NCBI GenBank assembly: GCA_027297485.1
Contig: JAPUHZ010000130.1
Span: 1 to 5,093 of the forward strand
Direction: 5' to 3'
DNA from: Deltaproteobacteria bacterium
GTDB taxonomy: Bacteria; Desulfobacterota_B; Binatia; UBA9968
Length of the DNA stretch: 5,093 nucleotides
This document shows positions 1 to 4,647 of the stretch, piece by piece. A program made the position numbers and the translations under genes. How positions within the stretch are numbered: the stretch's first letter is position 1; each line of letters begins with the position of its first letter. The notes under the pieces were generated by a model. It ran no database searches. It saw nothing but the letters and a program-made list of their open reading frames with translations, and was not told the DNA's origin.

Positions 1-149
1 AGAGTTGTGAGGTGCTTCGCGGCAAGGGGGCAAAGATTGTGCGTGAGCCCGGACCCATGAAGCATGGAGGGACCGAGATTGCCTTCGTAGAGGATCCCAA
101 CGGCTACAAAATAGAGCTCTTAAGTCTCAAGCGGAAGACACAAAGCTGA
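1..149 (+). CDS. gloA: Lactoylglutathione lyase (glyoxalase I), C-terminal end only
   Basis: This is the last 48 codons of a gene that begins before the window; the frame is open from base 3 and ends at TGA 147-149. Glyoxalase I isomerises the hemithioacetal of methylglyoxal and glutathione to S-lactoylglutathione, the first step of methylglyoxal detoxification in the cytoplasm. The visible tail carries the family's typical final strand pattern: REPGPMKHGGTEIAFVEDP followed by NGYKIELL. The Glu in the YKIEL motif corresponds to the last metal-ligand glutamate of GloA enzymes. The arrangement of G-A-K-I-V-x-E-P-G-P and D-P-N-G-Y is much closer to GloA than to generic vicinal-oxygen-chelate proteins. 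A short basic tail (LKRKTQS) follows the domain. The other metal ligands lie outside the window, so activity cannot be judged. A methylmalonyl-CoA epimerase or another VOC enzyme is a less likely alternative. Confidence 0.85.
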   Translation, partial: SCEVLRGKGAKIVREPGPMKHGGTEIAFVEDPNGYKIELLSLKRKTQS

Positions 150-292
150 GTTGAGGCGCCGGAGTTGCCCGCAGCAGACAGCATCAGCGCCTGAAGTGCC
201 CCCTTCTTTTGTTTCAGTGTCCTTAAGTCCATGTTGCATGCTCCTTGAGGATCGGATAAGGTTCCTGCAGCGCCGTTTTCCTAAACAAAAAT
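150..292. other. Intergenic gap, no gene supported
   Basis: These 143 bases separate the glyoxalase end from the nucleotidyltransferase-like gene. I see no convincing RNA gene, terminator or promoter. A 6-bp inverted repeat (AGGCGC 154-159 with GCGCCT 187-192) is too short and too widely spaced to count as a terminator. A weak -35-like TTGCAT at 234-239 has no well-spaced -10 partner. Reverse-strand open frames across this gap overlap the neighbouring genes and resemble no family I know. Confidence 0.5.
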
Positions 293-1033
293 ATGATAAG
301 TGAGCAGCTACCACCGAAGTTTGAAAAGCGGTTATCCGAGTTCGTCAAAACCGTGCGCGATCTCCTTGGGGACGACCTAAGGAGTGTCATCCTATACGGC
401 AGCGCCGTGCGTGGTGAGTTCGACACGAGACGGTCCAACCTTAATCTACTAGTCATTTTGAACCAGGTGGATTACCGCCACCTCGCACTCTTGGCGTCCT
501 ATACGCGCAAATGGCGACGGCAACGAATCGCCACACCCTTGGTCCTCAGCCCCCACTATGTCTCGACGGCTTTGGACGCCTATCCCCTGGAGTTCATAGA
601 TATGCAATTGGACAGGCGGGTTTTATTCGGCGAGGATGCCTTGAAAGATATTAACCCTCCTAGACAGGCCATCAGGCGGCAATGTGAACAGGAGGCCAGA
701 GGCAAGCTCCTCCACCTTCGCGAAATCCTCTTGGAGACAGATTTGAAACCTCGATGGCTCCGTCAAACGATGGTTCTCTCTGTGCAGTCTTTTATCAGGA
801 TCGGCCGTCATATCCTCCTTCTTCAAGGCGAGGAACCCAAACACCACAGTCAGGAGGTCATCGAAGCGTTGCGCCGAGTTACAGATCTGCCGCTTCGGGG
901 CCTCGAGGCCGCATGGAAAATCAAGAGCGGGACAATAAAGCCCTCTCGTCGTGAAATAGCCGGCCTTTTTGAGACCTACCTGAACGATGCTATGGCCCTA
1001 ACGCGCTATATAGACGAGCTGGTGGTTGAGTGA
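293..1033 (+). CDS. Nucleotidyltransferase-fold protein with degenerate active site (NxN in place of DxD)
   Basis: The 246-residue protein begins with a minimal nucleotidyltransferase domain (about residues 10-115): a helix, then a strand leading to the G-S signature (SVILYGSAVRGEF, G36-S37). The downstream metal-binding strand, normally Asp-x-Asp, reads SNLNLLVIL, so N49 and N51 replace both aspartates. D103 in PLEFIDMQ could be the third acidic position. The remainder (about 120-246) is all-helical, with RIGRHILLLQGEEPKHHSQE and a closing ALTRYIDEL helix, reminiscent of the helical partner domains found with such nucleotidyltransferases (HEPN or KNTase C-terminal type). Transfer of nucleotides is unlikely with both metal ligands lost, so a binding or regulatory role is more probable. 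ATG 293 is the only usual start codon after the in-frame stop at 257-259, although no clear Shine-Dalgarno precedes it. It heads the same-strand run, 44 nt before the TPM gene. Its true function is unknown. Confidence 0.8.
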   Translation: MISEQLPPKFEKRLSEFVKTVRDLLGDDLRSVILYGSAVRGEFDTRRSNLNLLVILNQVDYRHLALLASYTRKWRRQRIATPLVLSPHYVSTALDAYPLEFIDMQLDRRVLFGEDALKDINPPRQAIRRQCEQEARGKLLHLREILLETDLKPRWLRQTMVLSVQSFIRIGRHILLLQGEEPKHHSQEVIEALRRVTDLPLRGLEAAWKIKSGTIKPSRREIAGLFETYLNDAMALTRYIDELVVE

Positions 1034-1077
1034 TCCCCAGTCCCGAATATAAGCCGGAATCCTGAGAAGCTAACGGA

Positions 1078-1881
1078 ATGAGCAAATTTTTCCGAGTACA
1101 ATTTTTTCGCTCTGTCCAAACAACCACCCTATTGGCCGGCGCAGGTGTACTACTAACAGCTACGCTCGCCACACAGGTGTTTGCTCAGATTGAGGTCGTG
1201 CCGTTCAAAAATTACATTAACGACTACGCCGGAGTTGTGCCGGACGGCACCGAACAACAACTCAATGCCCTATTAAAAGACTTGCAGCAAAAGACGGAGG
1301 CGCAGATCGCTGTGGTCGTTATCCCCTCAACTGAAGGAGTTCCAGTGGAGGATTACGCGGTCGAGTTCGGACAAAAATGGGGGGTGGGTAAAAAAGAAAA
1401 AGACTACGGAGTGGTTTTTCTCGTAGCGGTCCAGGATCGCAAGATGTTCATCGCCACCGGTTATGGTGTTGAGGGCATTCTGCCGGACGGCAAGGTGGGG
1501 CGGATACGGGATCAGAATATTACCCCCTTTTTCCGAAAAGGAGAGATGGCTAAAGGGATCGTAAACGGCACCTTAGCACTTGCCCAGGAGATTGCCCAGG
1601 CTCAGGGGCTCTCATTGAAGGATTTGGCTTCTGGCCAGTCCTTTGCACGTCGGTCGACAAGAAGCCGTCGAGGAGTGGGAGGGTTTCCGCTCCTGTTATT
1701 TCTTATTCTTCCGCTGCTGCTGCGCGGGCGTTTTTTCGGCTTTCTCCCCTTCTTTCTCCTGGGCAGCGGGATGCGGGGAGGTAGCTTTGGTGGTGGCTTC
1801 GGGAGTGGAGGATTCGGCGGAGGATTTGGCGGTGGGTTAGGTGGTGGATTTGGAGGTGGAGGTGCTGGCGGAAGTTGGTAG
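1078..1881 (+). CDS. TPM-domain (YgcG-type) exported membrane protein with Gly-rich tail
   Basis: The 267-residue protein has a Sec signal peptide (basic start, hydrophobic stretch 17-34, probable cleavage after VFA, residue 36). A TPM_phosphatase domain follows at about 42-175, recognised from NDYAGVVPDGTEQQLN, QIAVVVIPSTEG, KDYGVVFLVAVQDRKMFIATG and YGVEGILPDGKVGRIRDQ. Next come an Arg-rich stretch (191-199), hydrophobic segments at about 203-215 and 219-229, and a low-complexity Gly/Phe tail ending GGAGGSW. This order is standard for YgcG-like proteins, so the TPM domain should sit outside the cytoplasmic membrane. The family is named after plant thylakoid relatives with reported acid phosphatase activity and links to photosystem II repair; its bacterial role is poorly defined. 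GAGAAG at 1064-1069, 8 nt before the ATG, is a modest ribosome-binding site. The gene is followed after 30 nt by a LemA gene, a frequent neighbour of TPM genes and probable functional partner. Confidence 0.9.
   Translation: MSKFFRVQFFRSVQTTTLLAGAGVLLTATLATQVFAQIEVVPFKNYINDYAGVVPDGTEQQLNALLKDLQQKTEAQIAVVVIPSTEGVPVEDYAVEFGQKWGVGKKEKDYGVVFLVAVQDRKMFIATGYGVEGILPDGKVGRIRDQNITPFFRKGEMAKGIVNGTLALAQEIAQAQGLSLKDLASGQSFARRSTRSRRGVGGFPLLLFLILPLLLRGRFFGFLPFFLLGSGMRGGSFGGGFGSGGFGGGFGGGLGGGFGGGGAGGSW
1777..1878 (+). repeat. Glycine-rich low-complexity coding repeat
   Basis: The 3' end of the TPM gene is a run of GGN-rich codons encoding GGG, GGF and GGL units (residues 234-267), with near-repeats of GGC-GGA-GGA-TTT type. 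Such tails are characteristic of YgcG-type TPM proteins. The DNA repetition could allow slippage and length variation between strains. It also creates a long proline-rich open frame on the opposite strand that is not a gene. Confidence 0.85.
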
Positions 1882-1911
1882 TAAAGCCTGAAATTTAGAG
1901 AGGAGATTTCG

Positions 1912-2487
1912 ATGAAAAAGGGCTTAACGATTGCGGCCATAACGATAGGAGTGATTCTCCTGCTGGCTATCGGGAGTTGCAGCTACGTGGTCTCCCTACG
2001 TAACGGGTTTGTAACCATGGAGGAGAATATCAATGGCCAGTGGGCCCAAGTTGAGAACGTCCTTCAGCGGCGCAGTGATCTGATTCCCAACCTTGTCAAC
2101 ACGGTCAAGGGGTTTGCATCTCAGGAAAAGGAAATTTTCATGGGAATAGCGGAGTCGAGGGCTAAGCTGGCCGGTGCGACAACTATAGGGGACAAAATCA
2201 ATGCGGCTAACTCCATGTCCTCAGCTCTGGGGCGGTTGCTGGTGGTTGTAGAACGGTATCCCGACTTAAAGTCGAACCAGAACTTTTTGTCATTACAGGA
2301 CGAGCTGTCGGGGACGGAAAATCGCATCGCAGTGGAAAGAAAGCGCTACAACGACCGGGTGAAGGTGTACAATACCGGCCTGCGCCGATTCCCTGGAAAT
2401 CTGATTGCTTCGTCGACGGGATTTAACAAGTACCCCTATTATGAGGTGCCCAAGGAGAAGAAAGAGCTTCCGGAAGTAAAGTTTTAG
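1912..2487 (+). CDS. lemA: LemA family protein
   Basis: The 191-residue protein has one N-terminal hydrophobic segment (about 5-27) followed by the helical LemA domain. Hallmarks are MEENINGQWAQVENVLQRR, the near-invariant RRSDLIPNLVNTVKGFASQE (about 54-73), LLVVVERYPDLKSNQNF, and the C-terminal motifs RIAVERKRYNDRVKVYN and FPGNLIA. Length and domain order match complete family members. An IGSC sequence puts a cysteine at residue 23, at the end of the hydrophobic stretch, so it may be lipid-anchored as some LemA proteins are; an uncleaved anchor is the alternative. A strong Shine-Dalgarno, AGGAG at 1901-1905, lies 6 nt before the ATG. It sits 30 nt after the TPM gene, probably co-transcribed. 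LemA proteins are membrane-anchored coiled-coil-like helical proteins whose biochemical role in bacteria is not settled; the symbol reflects family membership only. Confidence 0.92.
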   Translation: MKKGLTIAAITIGVILLLAIGSCSYVVSLRNGFVTMEENINGQWAQVENVLQRRSDLIPNLVNTVKGFASQEKEIFMGIAESRAKLAGATTIGDKINAANSMSSALGRLLVVVERYPDLKSNQNFLSLQDELSGTENRIAVERKRYNDRVKVYNTGLRRFPGNLIASSTGFNKYPYYEVPKEKKELPEVKF

Positions 2488-2507
2488 ATCCGGAGGGAAC
2501 AAGGGCT

Positions 2508-3122
2508 ATGAACCCTCCCAAAGACCCAATCCTGGCGGCAATTCTTTCTGTACTCATCCCAGGTCTGGGACAATTTTACTGCCAACAATGGGTCAGAGGA
2601 TGCCTCTTTCTTGCTGGCGCATTCTTTTTAACAATCTTGGCTGGCCCTATGGGCATTCTTGTCTGGGTATGGGGAATATTCGATGCTTATCGAATAGCCA
2701 AGGCCCTGCAGGGTTATACTTATACAAGCGAAGGGCCGGTCATTGAAGCAACCAAATTTCGTCTTCCGCAAATCGATATCAGGAAGGTCTTGCCTTTTAT
2801 CGGAATCCCCCTGGGGATCGTCGCTCTACTTGTTATCGTTGTTACGATTGTGATCTTTCGTTCTGGTCTCTTGAATGTTGGCGGATCAGAAGAGAATCTC
2901 CAAAAACTTACCGAAAAAATCAAAAACCACAAAAGCGAAATGGGTTCTTATCCTGTCTCCCTGGAAACCCTCATTGACCCCACAGACCCCATAGAAAAAA
3001 GAGAGATTATCGATCGATGGGGAAACCTTTACGTCTACCGAGTTACTGAAACGGGCTTTGATCTATTCAGTGCCGGAGAAGATGGCCGGCCCGGAACGGT
3101 AGACGATATTCGAGACCGATGA
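2508..3122 (+). CDS. Membrane protein: TM2-like N-terminal domain joined to GspG-like pseudopilin C-terminal domain
   Basis: This 204-residue protein appears to be a two-part composite. Residues 6-65 resemble the TM2/DUF5683-type hairpin: PILAAILSVLIPGLGQFYCQ, a short WVRG turn, a long hydrophobic stretch and WGIFDAYRIAKAL. A polar linker (66-93) leads to a third membrane helix (about 94-118). Residues 127-204 match the C-terminal part of type II secretion major pseudopilins: an amphipathic helix, GSYPVSLETLI, DRWGNLYVYRV and FDLFSAGEDGRPGTVDDI. The last of these is the region that forms the calcium-binding loop in GspG. There is no prepilin peptidase site or N-terminal methylated Phe helix, so it should not be a pilin subunit. 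With a cytoplasmic N-terminus, three helices would place the GspG-like domain outside the membrane. GGAGGG at 2492-2497 lies 10 nt upstream of the ATG. It sits 20 nt after lemA and 27 nt before the rhomboid gene, so co-expression is likely. Function is unknown. Confidence 0.85.
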   Translation: MNPPKDPILAAILSVLIPGLGQFYCQQWVRGCLFLAGAFFLTILAGPMGILVWVWGIFDAYRIAKALQGYTYTSEGPVIEATKFRLPQIDIRKVLPFIGIPLGIVALLVIVVTIVIFRSGLLNVGGSEENLQKLTEKIKNHKSEMGSYPVSLETLIDPTDPIEKREIIDRWGNLYVYRVTETGFDLFSAGEDGRPGTVDDIRDR

Positions 3123-3149
3123 GGAATTAGGCTCTAGCTAACACGGACT

Positions 3150-3857
3150 ATGTATTACCAGACGAGAACTATGATGATGGGTGGAGGCTCTATCACCCCA
3201 GCGGTCAAATGGCTGCTCATCATCAATGTTGGCGTTTTTATCTTTCAGGCCTTTTTAGATCACAGCTTCGTCATCAATTTTGGCCTTGTGCCCTACCTTG
3301 TATGGCACGAACTCTATATCTGGCAGCTCTTTACCTACCAGTTTCTCCATGGGGGACTTTTTCACCTTTTATTTAACATGCTTGCCCTTTGGATGTTCGG
3401 CTGTGACCTGGAGCGGCGGTGGGGTACTCAATTTTTCCTGAGATATTACTTCGTTTGTGTCGTGGGGGGAGCGATCTTAAACTCCGTCTTCATCCCTGAT
3501 CAAACGATCCCCAGCATCGGGGCCTCGGCGGGGGTCTATGGAATCCTTCTTGCTTATGGACTCATATATCCGGACCGGATTATATACTTCTATTTTCTCT
3601 TCCCTCTGAAAATGAAGCACTTTGTCATGATCATCGGGGCCATTTCTCTCTATTCATCCATTATGGCAACACACTCCGGTATTGCTCATCTCGCCCACGT
3701 GGGAGGGATGGGCTTTGGCTATTTTTATCTCCGTTGGGGGAACCCCTGGGTTTGGGCCAGAATTTATCTAGATCAGTATCGTCTGGCCCGCCGCAAGCGA
3801 CGCTTCCGCATTATAAGCGGCAAGAAGGATGACGACTCCAAGCCGACCCTGCACTAA
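3150..3857 (+). CDS. Rhomboid family intramembrane serine protease
   Basis: The 235-residue protein cleaves transmembrane substrates within the membrane, judged by family. About six hydrophobic helices are visible. Key features are all present: HGGLFHLLFNMLALWMFG with H72 and N76 (oxyanion-hole region), the catalytic serine motif GASAGVYG with S126, and the catalytic histidine in HLAHVGGMGFGY (H183) on the last helix. Helix 1 (about 19-36) follows a short Met/Gly-rich N-terminus, and the C-terminus is strongly basic (RLARRKRRFR), consistent with a cytoplasmic tail. ATG 3150 is preceded by only a weak CGGA. ATGs at 3171, 3174 and 3177 would also leave helix 1 intact, so the exact start is uncertain by up to nine residues. 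It is the last gene of the + strand run; its neighbours are membrane-anchored proteins that are candidate substrates or partners, which is inference only. Confidence 0.93.
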   Translation: MYYQTRTMMMGGGSITPAVKWLLIINVGVFIFQAFLDHSFVINFGLVPYLVWHELYIWQLFTYQFLHGGLFHLLFNMLALWMFGCDLERRWGTQFFLRYYFVCVVGGAILNSVFIPDQTIPSIGASAGVYGILLAYGLIYPDRIIYFYFLFPLKMKHFVMIIGAISLYSSIMATHSGIAHLAHVGGMGFGYFYLRWGNPWVWARIYLDQYRLARRKRRFRIISGKKDDDSKPTLH

Positions 3858-3881
3858 TTCGATTATTGATTGAATGTAAAC

Positions 3882-3899
3882 CCCGCCTCTTGAGGCGGG
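3882..3899. terminator. GC-rich hairpin after the rhomboid gene, possible terminator
   Basis: CCCGCCTC (3882-3889) and GAGGCGGG (3892-3899) form a perfect 8-bp stem around TT. In practice the closing pair would open to give a tetraloop. It starts 24 nt after the rhomboid stop codon. On the + strand it is followed by CACAAAGCC rather than a T-run; on the minus strand it is followed by GTTTACATT. It may therefore act as a weak or factor-assisted terminator, perhaps from both directions. Confidence 0.45.
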
Positions 3900-3918
3900 C
3901 ACAAAGCCGATGGGGTTT

Positions 3919-3951
3919 CCAAAGGGGAGAAGCGGCAGCTCACCCCTTTGG
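3919..3951. repeat. Inverted repeat, 9-bp stem with 15-nt loop
   Basis: CCAAAGGGG (3919-3927) is the exact reverse complement of CCCCTTTGG (3943-3951). It abuts the next inverted repeat with no spacer. Neither strand shows a T-run after it. It may be part of the transcription end of the convergent genes or a structured RNA element. Confidence 0.6.
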
Positions 3952-3982
3952 TCGAACACGGGGATTCAAACCCCGTGTTCGA
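3952..3982. repeat. Perfect 12-bp inverted repeat with 7-nt loop
   Basis: TCGAACACGGGG (3952-3963) and CCCCGTGTTCGA (3971-3982) pair perfectly around the loop ATTCAAA. It lies 20 nt beyond the stop of the minus-strand TPR gene and is the most stable-looking hairpin in the window. Read on the minus strand the loop is TTTGAAT, giving GGGGTTTGAATCCCC, which resembles a tRNA T-arm with one change at the usual C56 position. There is no complete tRNA cloverleaf around it. A terminator lacking a U-tract is the simplest reading. Confidence 0.65.
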
Positions 3983-4002
3983 TATAACTTGATTAGAACT
4001 GC

Positions 4003-4572
4003 TTAGGTCTCCTCCAAGCCCGATTCTTTGAGGATCTTCAGGGCCTCACGTGCAGGGACGTAGTCAGGGTCAATCTCCAGGGATTTTTTGAACTCCTCCA
4101 TGGCCTTTCCGTACATTTTCTTTTTGAGATAAATACTCCCCATATTAAAGTGAGGAAATTGATAACAGCAGTATCTCTTGGCATCCATGGCCTTTTCCAG
4201 ATAGGGGATGGCCTCGTCTTCCCTTCCCAGTTCGATTAGATAGACTCCAATATCGTTATAGGGATTGCCAAAGTCTGGATCGATGCGGATTGCCTTTTCC
4301 GCTTCCTCAATAGCCCACTTGTTGTCTCCCATATGGCTGTAGGTCCATCCCTTATAAGTGTAAGCCTCCGCGGTGGGTTGAATCTCCAGGGACTTTTCAA
4401 AGAGTCGGATCGCCTCTTTATACCGTCCCATTAGAGTCATCAGATAGCCTGTGTTGTAAAGCTGCACGGCCCTCGTGCTCTTCTGCTTGGATTCTTCCTC
4501 TCCCGGATTCCCTCCCGCTCTTACGGGAGAAAGGAAGAGGAGTGAGATCAGACAGATAGCGATCTTTCTCAT
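4003..4572 (-). CDS. Exported tetratricopeptide repeat (TPR) protein
   Basis: The 189-residue protein starts with a signal peptide (MRKIAICLISLLFLSPVRA, probable cleavage after residue 19), followed by a charged linker (GEEESKQKST). Four TPR units follow at roughly 35-66, 67-99, 100-131 and 138-169, plus a capping helix (170-186). Repeat hallmarks are the G-x-Y-x-x-A-I turns and the D/Q-P ends: GRYKEAIRLFEKSLEIQP, GDNKWAIEEAEKAIRIDP, GREDEAIPYLEKAMD and MYGKAMEEFKKSLEIDP. The third-to-fourth junction is lengthened and contains a Cys-Cys pair (134-135). TPR arrays are protein-binding scaffolds; the signal peptide places this one in the periplasm or outside. ATG 4572 has no strong Shine-Dalgarno (only GGGACA just upstream), but the signal peptide starts right there. 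It converges with the rhomboid gene and diverges from the FAD oxidase. No specific partner can be named. Confidence 0.88.
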   Translation of the reverse strand: MRKIAICLISLLFLSPVRAGGNPGEEESKQKSTRAVQLYNTGYLMTLMGRYKEAIRLFEKSLEIQPTAEAYTYKGWTYSHMGDNKWAIEEAEKAIRIDPDFGNPYNDIGVYLIELGREDEAIPYLEKAMDAKRYCCYQFPHFNMGSIYLKKKMYGKAMEEFKKSLEIDPDYVPAREALKILKESGLEET

Positions 4573-4647
4573 TGTCCCGGTTTGAGATATATATTCTAGC
4601 TTAACTCTCTGTTTTTTACATTAGAATTTTGCGTAAAGGTAGGGTTG
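4573..4647. promoter_or_regulatory. AT-rich divergent promoter region
   Basis: This 75-nt stretch separates the divergent TPR and FAD oxidase genes and is clearly richer in A/T than its surroundings. Each strand carries a TAGAAT -10-like hexamer: 4622-4627 on the + strand and 4593-4598 on the minus strand. Each lies roughly 20 nt from the probable start codon on its side. The -35 matches are poor on both strands (TTAACT with a short spacer on +, ATGTAA on minus), so the promoters may be extended, activator-dependent or not sigma-70 type. No clear operator palindrome was seen. Confidence 0.4.

Noticed and set aside
154..192. Possible terminator of the glyoxalase gene (AGGCGC/GCGCCT)
   Set aside because: Only 6 bp, with a 27-nt loop and no following T-run.
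120..456. Overlapping minus-strand frames across the 150-292 gap (120-314 and 223-456)
   Set aside because: Both run into supported genes on the + strand, and neither shows protein-like motifs; the gap itself shows no start-site context for them.
754..954. 66-residue + strand open frame inside the nucleotidyltransferase-like gene
   Set aside because: It lies in another frame wholly within a gene that has a recognisable domain; composition and lack of motifs indicate a shadow.
1602..1940. 112-residue proline-rich open frame on the minus strand
   Set aside because: It is the antisense of the glycine-rich tail of the TPM protein (GGN codons read as Pro on the reverse strand); it has no family resemblance and overlaps a well-supported gene.
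2508..3122. Genuine type II secretion pseudopilin gene
   Set aside because: There is no prepilin peptidase cleavage motif or pilin N-terminal helix, and no other type II secretion genes are nearby.
3952..3982. Full tRNA gene on the minus strand
   Set aside because: Only a T-arm-like hairpin is present; no D-arm, anticodon arm or separate 5' acceptor strand could be found upstream.
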